Source: JAZNOL01 sp045580815
Lineage (GTDB): Bacteria; Bacillota; Clostridia; RUG12999
NCBI GenBank assembly: GCA_045580815.1
Contig: JAZNOL010000037.1
Coordinates: 1 to 50,702 of the forward strand
Direction: 5' to 3'
Length of the DNA stretch: 50,702 bases
The notes below the pieces were generated by a model. It saw only the letters and a list, made by a program, of their open reading frames with translations. It made no database searches and was not told the origin of the DNA. Position numbers and translations under genes: made by a program. Position 1 is the stretch's first letter, and every line of letters begins with the position of its first letter. Shown one piece after another: positions 16,390 through 24,610 of the stretch.

Positions 16390-16420
16390 AAACAACCGCA
16401 TCTTTAAGATGCGGTTGTTT
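16390..16420. terminator. palindromic terminator (repeat copy 2)
   Basis: AAACAACCGCATCTT and AAGATGCGGTTGTTT with a single T between them, then TT. It ends the AraC gene and is an almost exact copy of the palindrome at 13430-13463. Confidence 0.88.
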
Positions 16421-16510
16421 TTCATGAAAAAGCCAGAATATTTTATAACTGTTTCAATTGCGGATTACTTGTATAAATTTTAAATTTTTTCAAAAAATAC
16501 TTGATTTTGC

Positions 16511-16539
16511 TTGCAAAATCTAAAAAAAAGGTTTATAAT
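16511..16539 (+). promoter_or_regulatory. promoter of the XRE-cupin regulator gene
   Basis: TTGCAA at 16511-16516, 17-nt spacer, TATAAT at 16534-16539. It rules out coding starts upstream of 16562. Confidence 0.7.
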
Positions 16540-16561
16540 GGTTTTAGGGATGGTGATTTTT

Positions 16562-17101
16562 ATGGATATAGGAAAAAAAATAAAAAGATTACGTCAAGAA
16601 AAGAACCTTACGCAAGATGAACTTGCTGCACGCTGTGAGCTATCAAAAGGTTTTATTTCACAGCTTGAACGCGATCTTACATCACCTAACCTTTCAACGC
16701 TTGCAGATATACTGGAATCTCTCGGTGCGTCGCTCAAAGAATTTTTCAGCGATGCCGAAGACGAAAAAATTGTTTTCGGGGAAGAAGATTTTTTCGAGTC
16801 TGTTGATGAAGAACACGGATACACCGTTGAGTGGGTTATTCCAAACGCACAAAAAAACGAAATGGAACCAATTGTTCTCACTCTCGTTCCCGGAGGAAAA
16901 TATAAAGAAGAAACCGCCCACAGCGGCGAAGAATTTGGATATATACTTTCCGGCTCGGTTGTTTTGCATATCGGCAATAAAAAATACCGTGCAAAAAAGG
17001 GACAGTGCTTCTGTTTTAAACCAAATAACAATCACTATATAGAAAATACCGGAAAAGTACCTGCAAAACTTTTATGGGTATCCTCTCCCCCCTCATTCTA
17101 A
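16562..17101 (+). CDS. XRE-family regulator with C-terminal cupin domain
   Basis: 179-aa transcription factor. Residues about 5-60 form a Cro/CI-type helix-turn-helix (IKRLRQEKNLTQDELAARCE, then SKGFISQLERDLTSPNLSTL). Residues about 105-175 form a small cupin barrel (LTLVPGGKYKEETAHSGEEF, then GQCFCFKPNNNHYIENTG). Proteins with this layout include PuuR-like regulators that sense polyamines or other small ligands, and in Firmicutes they often precede the potABCD transporter. No such transporter is adjacent here, so the target is unknown. GGGATGGTGA lies upstream of the ATG at 16562. It is monocistronic with its own promoter and terminator. Confidence 0.88.
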   Translation: MDIGKKIKRLRQEKNLTQDELAARCELSKGFISQLERDLTSPNLSTLADILESLGASLKEFFSDAEDEKIVFGEEDFFESVDEEHGYTVEWVIPNAQKNEMEPIVLTLVPGGKYKEETAHSGEEFGYILSGSVVLHIGNKKYRAKKGQCFCFKPNNNHYIENTGKVPAKLLWVSSPPSF

Positions 17102-17106
17102 AAATC

Positions 17107-17140
17107 AGCAGTGGCAAAAGTTGTTTTGTCACTGCTTTTT
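17107..17140 (+). terminator. intrinsic terminator after the XRE-cupin gene
   Basis: AGCAGTG (17107-17113) pairs with CACTGCT (17130-17136); the stem extends inward through CAAAA / TTTTG after one mismatch, and TTTTT follows. Confidence 0.8.
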
Positions 17141-17187
17141 ATATTATTTACTTTTTTTTAATTTTATTTTTTTGCTAACAGCCTTTT

Positions 17188-17646
17188 TCATTTATGATAG
17201 CTTTCATTGTTTACAATTTTAAATGCACGATAAACCTGTTCAAGTAGGATTACCCGCATCAACTGATGAGGAAATGTCATTTTTGAAAATCCCAGTTTGA
17301 AATCACAAAACCTTTTTACTTCATCAGATAATCCGTTGCTTCCACCAATAACAAAGGTTATACAACTTGTTCCCGAAACAGATTTTTCAGAAAACAGCTC
17401 TGCAAGTTCTTCGGAAGATAGCTGTTTTGCTTCTACGCAAAGTGCAACATTAAAATCCGTTTTTGAAAGATTTTTGAGTATTAACTTACCCTCGGTCTCT
17501 ATGTCCTGAGTATCTCCGCCCCTGCATTCTTTTACCTCGGTAATATTTATTTTTCCAAATCTTCCAAGACGCTTGATATACTCACCGCACGCATCCCGAT
17601 AAAATTGTTCTTTAATATTTCCTACGCAAATCACTTTAATATTCAT
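17188..17646 (-). CDS. rlmH: 23S rRNA (pseudouridine1915-N3)-methyltransferase RlmH
   Basis: 152-aa SPOUT-class methyltransferase that acts on pseudouridine 1915 in helix 69 of 23S rRNA in the assembled 70S ribosome. Family motifs are MNIKVICVGNIKE at the N-terminus, the SAM-binding FVIGGSNGLSDEVK, and the C-terminal MTFPHQLMRVILLEQVYRAF ending in NNESYHK. Length is close to the usual 155-160 aa. The ATG at 17646 has a GGTGG site upstream; a GTG three codons earlier lies in that site. The gene is monocistronic. Confidence 0.95.
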   Translation of the reverse strand: MNIKVICVGNIKEQFYRDACGEYIKRLGRFGKINITEVKECRGGDTQDIETEGKLILKNLSKTDFNVALCVEAKQLSSEELAELFSEKSVSGTSCITFVIGGSNGLSDEVKRFCDFKLGFSKMTFPHQLMRVILLEQVYRAFKIVNNESYHK

Positions 17647-17794
17647 TTCAACCACCCACTTTATTATACATCAAACAATAATTTTTTTCAATATTATATA
17701 AAAATTTTATTATAATTTGCATTTTTGTATAAATATAACGGACTTTCTGTAATTAATTTGTAACATTTGACCATAACTTTTTTTTGAATTTTAC

Positions 17795-17823
17795 TTGATT
17801 TTTTTCTCGATATGTGGTAAACT
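17795..17823 (+). promoter_or_regulatory. promoter of the structured leader / PflX-like gene
   Basis: TTGATT at 17795-17800, 17-nt spacer, TAAACT at 17818-17823. Transcription would start near 17830, some 200 nt before the coding start. Confidence 0.65.
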
Positions 17824-17829
17824 ATTTAT

Positions 17830-18013
17830 GTAATCCAAGGTAGCCTTGAAAAGTATGTCAATACATCTTAAATAAAGACTTTTCAGGCATGCAATACAAC
17901 TCGTTTGTGTTGTAAGACCTAAAAACATAAAGCATATATGGTACTTCCGTACCGCACATTGCAGAGTTCGTCGTCTGCATTGACGGGATATCATTATATG
18001 CTTTATTTTTTTT
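17830..18013 (+). ncRNA. candidate structured 5' leader or small RNA with a terminator-like end
   Basis: This 382-nt gap between rlmH and the radical SAM gene holds a dense set of inverted repeats. They are CAAGG-TAG-CCTTG (17836-17848); CTTGAAAAGT with ACTTTTCAGG (17845-17854 and 17878-17887), which competes with the first; TACAAC with GTTGTA (17895-17900 and 17909-17914); and a closing stem ATAAAGCATATA / TATATGCTTTAT (17928-17939 and 17995-18006). The closing stem encloses two hairpins, GGTAC-TTCC-GTACC (17940-17953) and TGCAGA / TCTGCA (17960-17979). A run of T (18006-18013) follows and the ribosome site begins at once after it. This looks like attenuation control or an independent small RNA. 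I could not match it from memory to a known riboswitch, 6S RNA or T-box. Confidence 0.55.
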
Positions 18014-18028
18014 AAAGGAGTGTTTTAT

Positions 18029-18916
18029 TTGGCAGACGGATGCAGACTCTGTCCCCATGACTGCGGCGTTGACAGAAACAAAATTATCGGACGTTGCAGA
18101 TGCTCGTCTGAAATAAAAGTAGCTCGTGCATCACTTCATCAATGGGAAGAACCTTACCTTTCCGGCACAAACGGGTCAGGCACTGTATTTTTTTCCGGTT
18201 GTTCACTGGGATGCGTGTTTTGTCAAAACAGCGAAATTTCCCATAAACACCGCGGCAAAACCATTTCTGAACAACGTCTTGCAGAAATTTTTCTCGAATT
18301 GCAAAAGCAAGGTGCACACAACATTAATTTAGTCACTCCGGACCATTTTGCAGATAAGATTGCCAATGCTTTAGTTATGGCAAAATCAAATGGTCTTAGC
18401 GTTCCTGTTGTGTACAACACAAGCGGTTTCTGCTATGTTGACACTCTTAAAATGCTTGACGGATTAATTGATATTTATCTCCCCGATTTTAAATATATGT
18501 CATCTGAATTTTCAAAAAAATACTCCTCTGCTTCAAATTATCCCGAAATAGCAAAAGCAGCAATTGCCGAAATGTACCGCCAACAGCCTTTGTCTCAATT
18601 TAACGAAAACGGAATTATGACAAAAGGCTTGGTTGTTCGACATATGATGCTGCCCGGATTGTTATACGACTCAAAGGCAATTGTAAAATATCTTTATGAA
18701 ACATACGGACATAATATTTACATAAGTCTTATGAGCCAGTATACGCCTTTTGGAAATCTTGAAAACTTTGCTGAGCTTAATCGGAGAGTAACAAAACGAG
18801 AATATAACGCTCTCATTGATTATGCGATAAATCTCGGAATCGAAAATGCTTTTATTCAAGACGGCAAAGCCGCTGACGAAAGCTTTATCCCCGATTTTGA
18901 CGGAAGAGGGATTTAA
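18029..18916 (+). CDS. PflX-like radical SAM protein (COG1313 type)
   Basis: 295-aa radical SAM protein related to pyruvate-formate-lyase activating enzymes. The Fe4S4 ligands are Cys58, Cys62 and Cys65 in SGCSLGCVFCQN. A second N-terminal cluster (CRLCPHDC at residues 5-12, then GRCRC at 22-25) is typical of the PflX subgroup and could hold another metal site. GAHNINLVTPDHF and YNTSGFCYVDTLKMLDG follow in the barrel. The exact substrate of this subgroup is not established. The start is taken as TTG at 18029, 8 nt after AGGAG; the GTG at 18020 overlaps that site. The structured leader in front suggests its expression is regulated by RNA folding. Confidence 0.85.
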   Translation: MADGCRLCPHDCGVDRNKIIGRCRCSSEIKVARASLHQWEEPYLSGTNGSGTVFFSGCSLGCVFCQNSEISHKHRGKTISEQRLAEIFLELQKQGAHNINLVTPDHFADKIANALVMAKSNGLSVPVVYNTSGFCYVDTLKMLDGLIDIYLPDFKYMSSEFSKKYSSASNYPEIAKAAIAEMYRQQPLSQFNENGIMTKGLVVRHMMLPGLLYDSKAIVKYLYETYGHNIYISLMSQYTPFGNLENFAELNRRVTKREYNALIDYAINLGIENAFIQDGKAADESFIPDFDGRGI

Positions 18917-18920
18917 CGAA

Positions 18921-18957
18921 AGGTCATAAAATTTAACGTAAATTTTACCTTCTTTTT
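18921..18957 (+). terminator. AT-rich terminator after the radical SAM gene
   Basis: AGGT (18921-18924) pairs with ACCT (18947-18950), and AAAATTTA (18928-18935) with TAAATTTT (18939-18946), with a 3-nt bulge, followed by TCTTTTT. It ends just before the pyk promoter. Confidence 0.6.
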
Positions 18958-18958
18958 A

Positions 18959-18987
18959 TTGACATACTTTTTAAAATGATATATAAT
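18959..18987 (+). promoter_or_regulatory. sigma-A promoter of pyk
   Basis: TTGACA at 18959-18964, 17-nt spacer, TATAAT at 18982-18987: a perfect consensus. The leader is about 72 nt. Confidence 0.85.
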
Positions 18988-19065
18988 TATAATGATGTAT
19001 ATTAATGTAATTTTTAAACAATATAAATATAAATTCTATTTTAGAAATGGAGTAAAAACTCACCT

Positions 19066-20487
19066 ATGAGAAAGACAAAAATCATTTGCACACTCGGTCC
19101 TGCGTCACGCGACGAAACCATAATCAAAAATATGTTTAATGCCGGAATGAACGTAGCGAGAATAAATATGTCACATCAAAACCACGAATATCACAAGGAG
19201 ACAATTGAAATGTTTCGCCGTGTGCGTGATAGCCTTGATATTCCTGCAGCTGTTATGCTTGACACAAGAGGTCCCGAAATAAGAATCGGCACTTTTAAAG
19301 ACGGGCATACACATCTCAATGATGGTGATATGTTTACTCTTACAACCGAAGAAACAGAGGGCGACAACACAAAAGTTTTTATAAACTACAAAAACCTGCC
19401 GTCACAGATAAAGCCCGGAAACCGTATTCTTATTGACGATGGTCGAATTGCTCTTGATGTTACTGATATAACCGAAACCGAAATTCATTGCCGTATTGTA
19501 TGCGGTGGTAGTATTTCTGACCGCAAAGGTGTAAATATTCCTAATGTCCATCTTGATTTACCGTACATCAGTAAACAAGACGAACAGGATATAATTTTTG
19601 GTGTGCAGCAAGACATAGATTTTGTTGCGGCATCTTTTGTGCGTTCAAAAGAAGACGTTATCTGTCTGCGCAATATGCTTGATTATCATGGTGGCTACAA
19701 CATAAAAATCATTTCCAAAATTGAAAATATCGAGGGTGTAAACAATTTTGATGAAATTCTCGCCTGCTCTGACGGTATCATGGTTGCCAGAGGCGATATG
19801 GGCGTAGAAATTGAATACGAGCGTTTGCCGGGTTTACAGAAAAAGTTTATAAAAAAATGCTATAAAGCCGGCAAAATGGTAATTACCGCAACCCAGATGC
19901 TTGAATCTATGGTTCACAGCAACACACCTACCCGTGCAGAAATAACCGATATTGCAAATGCTGTTTTTGATGGCACATCCGCTATTATGCTTTCCGGTGA
20001 AACAGCTATGGGTGACCATCCCGCACTTGTTGTTGAGGTTATGGCTAAAATTGCAAACCGTGCCGAAAGCGATGCTTTTGACATGAATGTATACACAGAT
20101 TACCAGTATGACAATGACACCAGTGACACCACAAACGCCATCTGTGATGCCGCTTGCACCACAGCACGTGACGTCAAAGCATCTGCCATTATTGCTATTA
20201 CAAAATCGGGTTATACAGCTCGCCGTGTGTCAAAATTCCGTCCTCATCAGGTTATAATAGCAACAACTCCCGAGGAAAAAACCTATCATCAGCTTACACT
20301 TTCCTGGGGCGTTTATCCAATAAAATCAATTTATCAGCCGGATTCAAACCAGACATTTAATCATTCTATCGCATGTGCAAAACGTTACGGACTGGTAAAC
20401 GACTGTGACCGTGTTGTACTGACAGGCGGTGCTGACGGAACAACAGATATATTAAAAGTTCAGCTTGTAGAAACAAGAAAAAACTGA
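19066..20487 (+). CDS. pyk: pyruvate kinase
   Basis: 473-aa glycolytic enzyme that converts phosphoenolpyruvate and ADP to pyruvate and ATP. Motifs are TKIICTLGPAS at the N-terminus, MLDTRGPEIRIG (residues 64-75), the active-site IISKIENIEGVNNFDEIL with the catalytic Lys, VARGDMGVE, and ATQMLESM. The glutamate in RGPEIR corresponds to the residue associated with K+-dependent pyruvate kinases. It has the A, B and C domains only and lacks the C-terminal PEP-utiliser-like domain found in many bacilli. The nearest purine-rich site (TGGAG) is about 13 nt from the ATG, which is long. It is monocistronic, between a perfect promoter and a long terminator. Confidence 0.96.
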   Translation: MRKTKIICTLGPASRDETIIKNMFNAGMNVARINMSHQNHEYHKETIEMFRRVRDSLDIPAAVMLDTRGPEIRIGTFKDGHTHLNDGDMFTLTTEETEGDNTKVFINYKNLPSQIKPGNRILIDDGRIALDVTDITETEIHCRIVCGGSISDRKGVNIPNVHLDLPYISKQDEQDIIFGVQQDIDFVAASFVRSKEDVICLRNMLDYHGGYNIKIISKIENIEGVNNFDEILACSDGIMVARGDMGVEIEYERLPGLQKKFIKKCYKAGKMVITATQMLESMVHSNTPTRAEITDIANAVFDGTSAIMLSGETAMGDHPALVVEVMAKIANRAESDAFDMNVYTDYQYDNDTSDTTNAICDAACTTARDVKASAIIAITKSGYTARRVSKFRPHQVIIATTPEEKTYHQLTLSWGVYPIKSIYQPDSNQTFNHSIACAKRYGLVNDCDRVVLTGGADGTTDILKVQLVETRKN

Positions 20488-20541
20488 TTTACTGTGAAGC
20501 CATTATTATAGCTTTAAAATTCATTTTTTTCATGTATAAAT

Positions 20542-20584
20542 AAACGTGGCTGTAGCAAGATGATTTTTTGCTACAGCCACGTTT
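20542..20584. terminator. strong bidirectional terminator
   Basis: Perfect 17-bp stem AAACGTGGCTGTAGCAA / TTGCTACAGCCACGTTT with a 9-nt loop, between the convergent pyk and PII-like genes. Confidence 0.9.
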
Positions 20585-20597
20585 ACTAATTTGAAAA

Positions 20598-21296
20598 TCA
20601 GGAGCCCAATCCTATAACCGCATCAATCGGCATTGACATCACAACGCCTTTAGCATCGCTATGCATACCGCATTTATCGCTTATAGCTTGCATTATTTTA
20701 AGTTTTTTATCAACATCGGCAACAATAAGAACGATTTCTCTTTCCTCTTGAATACTCATTCCCCAATGAATCATAGCAGTTTCATTGCCGCCGCTTCTGC
20801 CGTGTACAACAGTTCCGCCACCTGCACCGGCATCTCGCGCAGCATTCATCACTTCTTCGCTAAAGCCGTGATTTACTACGGCAGCAATCATAACACGTTT
20901 TATATCGGTCATTATAAGCTCGTCCTTTCTGTCCTGCAACTGACTATTGTCACTGCCACTTTCTTTAATCATCTTTAAGATATGGTTGTTTGCCCCTGTC
21001 ATCGGCAATGTAAATGCAATTCCGTTACCCGGCAAAATAAATTGTAATTCGTGCAGAACTCGGCTCATAATTCTATGCGCCGCCGGTTTTAGCATCATAC
21101 TCACCAAAAGACTTCTATCCGGAGTACCGAGGCCTAAAATATCAAGCATTTCATTAGATGCAGTTCCTATGGCATTCACTCTGTAATGAAGAGGAACCTT
21201 TTCTTCCTGAAGCATTTCTGCCGCTCTGTCTGCATTTTTGGGAGTTGTAATCAGCATCAACACTCGAAATGGTATGTTAATTTTATTCTGCTCCAT
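20598..21296 (-). CDS. tandem PII-like signalling protein
   Basis: 232-aa cytoplasmic protein made of two PII-like (ferredoxin-like, GlnB-fold) halves. The second half (about 125-232) is closest to PII: MTDIKRVMIAAVVNHGFSEE, then DAGAGGGTVVHGRSGG, and the C-terminal HSDAKGVVMSMPIDAVIGL. The first half (about 10-115) has diverged: FRVLMLITTPKNADRAAEML and GLGTPDRSLLVSMMLKP. PII proteins sense nucleotides and 2-oxoglutarate and bind a membrane transporter or enzyme. The start codon overlaps the stop of the DUF1538 gene (TGATG), so the two are translationally coupled and the PII protein probably gates that membrane protein. The partner assignment is inference from coupling. Confidence 0.8.
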   Translation of the reverse strand: MEQNKINIPFRVLMLITTPKNADRAAEMLQEEKVPLHYRVNAIGTASNEMLDILGLGTPDRSLLVSMMLKPAAHRIMSRVLHELQFILPGNGIAFTLPMTGANNHILKMIKESGSDNSQLQDRKDELIMTDIKRVMIAAVVNHGFSEEVMNAARDAGAGGGTVVHGRSGGNETAMIHWGMSIQEEREIVLIVADVDKKLKIMQAISDKCGMHSDAKGVVMSMPIDAVIGLGS

Positions 21297-22825
21297 CAGG
21301 CTTCCTCCTCTATTTCAATAATAGTGTCACTATCATCTGTAATCATGCTGACAGCACGAGTATTCTTCTGCAGATTGCTGAGTTTAATTCTATAATGCAA
21401 CCCCATTATCTGTACAGCAATAAGCGGTGTCAATGCCACAAGAGCAACCACTCCAAAAGCATCCGTCATTATATTGCCACCAAGCATTTCACACGCACCT
21501 ATACAAAGCGGCAACAAAAAAGTCGACGTTATGGGACCACTTGCAACACCGCCGGAGTCAAACGCAATACCAACAAAAATCTTAGGAACAAATTTTGACA
21601 TAACAAGTGCAATTATGTATCCGGGAATTATAATATACACAAGCGGTACTCCCGTTAAAATTCGGAGCATTGCCAAACCCACACTCACCGAAACACCTAT
21701 GGAAAGGCATCTGTTCATGGATTTTGCCGAAATTGTTCCGTCAGTAACAGATTGAACCTGGTGATTGAGAATTTGTATTGCCGGCTCCGCCTTAACGATA
21801 AAATACCCGATAAGCATACCGATTGGAACAAGCAACCATCTTTGACTTGTTGCAGACAAATGACTTCCAAGCAAAGTTCCAACAGGAGCAAAGCCTACAT
21901 TTACTCCGCATAAAAACAGTACAAGTCCGATATATGTGTATAAAAAACCTACAACGATTTTTAATTTTTGTCTTCGGTGATAGCGGTGACTTATAAGTTG
22001 GAAAATAAGCGACATTACTATAATAGGAAAAAGCGAAATAGCAACTTCTGTTATATAATGCGGAATTTCAGTAGCAAAAGACTTAGCTACATCACGCATG
22101 GTTTCAACAGAAGATGTCTGCGTTGCAGCATATGCCGCTTCTTTAGGTGTATAGAAACATCCCAGTATCATAACTGCAAGTATTGGACCTACGCTCGACA
22201 GTGCCACAAGGCCAAAGCTGTCATTTGCGGCGTTTTTATCGCCCCTTACAAGAGATATACCTACACCAAGTGCCATAATAAACGGAACTGTAATCGGTCC
22301 CGTTGTAACACCTCCGGAATCAAAAGCCACAGCTAAAAATTCTTTTGGTATAAAAAATGAAAGTACTATAAGTGCCATATACAGCAATATCAAAATATTT
22401 GACAAATTAATTTTAAATATAATCCTTAAAACAGCCGTTGCCAAAAACACACCTACGCCAACAGCAACAGTCCAGATTATTACACTGTTTGGTATTGCTG
22501 GTACTTGATTTGACAAAACCTGTAGATCAGGCTCTGCCACAGTAATAAGCACACCTACCAGAAAGCTTATAAATAAAACCACAATTATCCACTTGGATTT
22601 TGATAGTTTAACACCTATGCCTTCACCAATAGGTGTCATAGCCATTTCTGCTCCAAGTTCAAACATTCCCATTCCTACTATCAGCATAACTGCACCCGTA
22701 AAAAACATTACAACCGAGCCAACATCAAGCGGCACAAGAAAAATACTTAATATCAGAACTATGCCGGTTATTGGCAAAACAGCAGAAAGAGATTCCAATA
22801 TTTTGGATTTTAATGTCTTATTCAT
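21296..22825 (-). CDS. DUF1538 family membrane protein, fused two-repeat form
   Basis: 509-aa polytopic membrane protein with about 12-14 predicted transmembrane segments. It consists of two homologous halves. The first carries AFDSGGVTTGPITVPFIMA and the second AFDSGGVASGPITSTFLLP, each preceded by similar segments (MTPIGEGIG and VKAEPAIQILNHQV). These are the DUF1538 signatures. As I recall, the DUF1538 pair UmpA/UmpB from a halophile was reported to have Na+(Li+,K+)/H+ antiport activity; here both units are in one chain. AAGGAGG lies 8 nt before the ATG. The gene is followed with a 1-nt overlap by the tandem PII-like gene. Confidence 0.82.
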   Translation of the reverse strand: MNKTLKSKILESLSAVLPITGIVLILSIFLVPLDVGSVVMFFTGAVMLIVGMGMFELGAEMAMTPIGEGIGVKLSKSKWIIVVLFISFLVGVLITVAEPDLQVLSNQVPAIPNSVIIWTVAVGVGVFLATAVLRIIFKINLSNILILLYMALIVLSFFIPKEFLAVAFDSGGVTTGPITVPFIMALGVGISLVRGDKNAANDSFGLVALSSVGPILAVMILGCFYTPKEAAYAATQTSSVETMRDVAKSFATEIPHYITEVAISLFPIIVMSLIFQLISHRYHRRQKLKIVVGFLYTYIGLVLFLCGVNVGFAPVGTLLGSHLSATSQRWLLVPIGMLIGYFIVKAEPAIQILNHQVQSVTDGTISAKSMNRCLSIGVSVSVGLAMLRILTGVPLVYIIIPGYIIALVMSKFVPKIFVGIAFDSGGVASGPITSTFLLPLCIGACEMLGGNIMTDAFGVVALVALTPLIAVQIMGLHYRIKLSNLQKNTRAVSMITDDSDTIIEIEEEA

Positions 22826-22857
22826 ATTGCGAACCTCCTTTTATTTTAACTCTTTTT

Positions 22858-22886
22858 ATTATAACATGAAAACCAATTTACTGCAA
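22858..22886 (-). promoter_or_regulatory. promoter of the DUF1538-PII operon
   Basis: On the minus strand, TTGCAG (22886-22881), 17-nt spacer, TATAAT (22863-22858). The -35 box overlaps the last codons and stop of the upstream LacI gene, so the operon can be read separately. Confidence 0.65.
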
Positions 22887-23867
22887 GGGTAAATTAGCCA
22901 ATTTTTTTATATTTTTAACAGAATCCCTTATTTCAAGCTCTGCTTCAACAAGTATATCCTGCCTTATTCTGAAATACTTATTCTTAATTTTTTTCATAAT
23001 CAAATCCACGGCAATTTCGCAAAGTGTCTTATAATCAATTCCTATGGTTGTAAGAGATATATCCGGATAAGCTGCCGCCGCAATGTTATCCATTCCTATA
23101 ACGGATATATCCTCCGGGACGCTTCGCCCAGCTTCTTTAAGTGCTTTTATTGCTCCCATCGCAATATAATCATACGCCGCTATAATTGCCGTGGGCATTT
23201 CAGATGTTTTTAAAAGCTGCTTTACTCCATCAATTCCGGCATTTTCAAACCGTTTATTACTTGTTATCATGTGCTCTTCATTTACGTCAAGAAAATTTTG
23301 TTCAAGTGCCTCTTTTATATGCCGGCACTTGCTTGCGGTCAATCTTTCGCCTATATAAGCAATTTTTCTGTGACCGCAGTCTTTCAGATATTGCACGGTT
23401 GTTTCTATGGCTTTTTTAAAATCAATAGACACTGTATCTATTTTTCCGTTTCCGTTGCCGCCAATCATCACAACAGGAATATCAGCATCGGCATTTATTC
23501 TTTTTCCACCTACGGTAATTATTCCGTCAGCCATTCCCCGGAATGCAAAATACTCAATAAAACGAGCATATTTTTCGTCTTCAAAATTTGTTTCTGCAAA
23601 AATTGTCATTGCTCCGCTGTTTTCAACAAGCTCACGGATTGTCGTCGCAATATTTGCATAATGCTCGCTTTTTATTTCCGGCAGAATAACTGCTACAACC
23701 TTTTTTTCGTATGTGCCATGATAATACTTTTCAAAAACACCGTTATCCTTTGCAATTTTTATGACTGTTTCTTTTGTTTTGTCGCTTATTTCACCGCTGC
23801 CTGCCATAACCTTTGATACGGTTGAAACAGATACCCCGGCAAGTTTTGCTATATCTAACAGTTTCAT
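22878..23867 (-). CDS. LacI-family transcriptional regulator
   Basis: 329-aa repressor-type regulator. The N-terminal helix-turn-helix reads MKLLDIAKLAGVSVSTVSKV with the following hinge helix region (residues 1-55). The periplasmic-binding-like ligand domain follows: VVAVILPEIKSEHYANI, GMADGIITVGG, CGHRKIAYIGE, PTAIIAAYDYIAMGAIKAL and VPEDISVIGMDN. Its effector is probably a sugar or nucleoside, unknown here. GGCGGAGAAG lies just before the ATG. It follows the CPBP protease gene by 18 nt and precedes the DUF1538 operon. No sugar transporter is adjacent, so its target may be elsewhere. Confidence 0.9.
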   Translation of the reverse strand: MKLLDIAKLAGVSVSTVSKVMAGSGEISDKTKETVIKIAKDNGVFEKYYHGTYEKKVVAVILPEIKSEHYANIATTIRELVENSGAMTIFAETNFEDEKYARFIEYFAFRGMADGIITVGGKRINADADIPVVMIGGNGNGKIDTVSIDFKKAIETTVQYLKDCGHRKIAYIGERLTASKCRHIKEALEQNFLDVNEEHMITSNKRFENAGIDGVKQLLKTSEMPTAIIAAYDYIAMGAIKALKEAGRSVPEDISVIGMDNIAAAAYPDISLTTIGIDYKTLCEIAVDLIMKKIKNKYFRIRQDILVEAELEIRDSVKNIKKLANLPLQ

Positions 23868-23885
23868 AATCTTCTCCGCCTAATT

Positions 23886-24563
23886 TTATATAATTCCAAA
23901 CAGCATAAATCCTATTGTGTTTATGGCAAAATTAGCAAACATATGCACAAGCCATGATAGATAAATACTTCCGCTTTTTGCGTTAAGCCAGTTAAAAATA
24001 ATACCACCTGCAAAAAGTCCCACCATAACAATGGCAAACACGCCAAAGGAAAACCAACCTATCATCATTGCAACATGATAAAGTGCAAATATTGATGCAC
24101 TAAATATATGCGCAAATTTTTTACCCAAAATTTCTGTCAGGGTCAAAAATGCAAACCCACGGAAGAAAAATTCTTCAAGAAGTGAGTTTACAAAAGATAT
24201 GTACAGCGACACAAACACAAAATTTTCTCGACTCACACCGCCGTTTGCCGTCAAAGACGTTGTTATTGAAGAAAAATCAAACACATCTTTTAAAAGCAGA
24301 TATCCGCCCAGAATAACCGCATATACAGCTATACCAAGCACTGCCGCAAAACCGAAATCACGTTTTTGTGCTTTAAAAAGTTTGCGGATTTGTAAGCTTT
24401 TATCTGTTAGTGCGTATATGCACGGAAATCCCAAAAACAGCACAAGCTTTATTGCTGATTTTATAAAATAGTCTGCCTTTACAATACCATCAACAACAGC
24501 CATTATTCCGCAAAAAATAACAACAAGCGCAATAAGCAGTACGGACTTTTTTCTGTCTCTCAT
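23886..24563 (-). CDS. CPBP family intramembrane metalloprotease
   Basis: 225-aa integral membrane protein with about seven to eight hydrophobic segments. The CPBP (CAAX protease and bacteriocin-processing) motifs are in order: EE-x3-R as Glu130-Glu131 and Arg135 in SLLEEFFFRGF, His163 in FALYHVAMM, and His207/Asn211 in VHMFANF. The family includes Rce1-like proteases and bacteriocin self-immunity proteins; the substrate here is unknown. The ATG at 24563 has AGAGGTGAT upstream. The frame is open to 24605, but that part contains the promoter at 24582-24610. It is probably cotranscribed with the LacI gene. Confidence 0.88.
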   Translation of the reverse strand: MRDRKKSVLLIALVVIFCGIMAVVDGIVKADYFIKSAIKLVLFLGFPCIYALTDKSLQIRKLFKAQKRDFGFAAVLGIAVYAVILGGYLLLKDVFDFSSITTSLTANGGVSRENFVFVSLYISFVNSLLEEFFFRGFAFLTLTEILGKKFAHIFSASIFALYHVAMMIGWFSFGVFAIVMVGLFAGGIIFNWLNAKSGSIYLSWLVHMFANFAINTIGFMLFGII

Positions 24564-24581
24564 TTTATCACCTCTGTAACA

Positions 24582-24610
24582 ATTATACCATACATTTTTC
24601 GACATTTCAA
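24582..24610 (-). promoter_or_regulatory. promoter of the CPBP-LacI operon
   Basis: On the minus strand, TTGAAA (24610-24605), 17-nt spacer, TATAAT (24587-24582). Confidence 0.7.

Noticed and set aside
17940..17986. Possible T-box-like sequence (GGTAC...CCGTACCGC) in the leader of the radical SAM gene
   Set aside because: The conserved T-box core (GGGTGGTACCGCG) and a specifier hairpin are absent, and the downstream gene is not a tRNA synthetase or amino acid gene.
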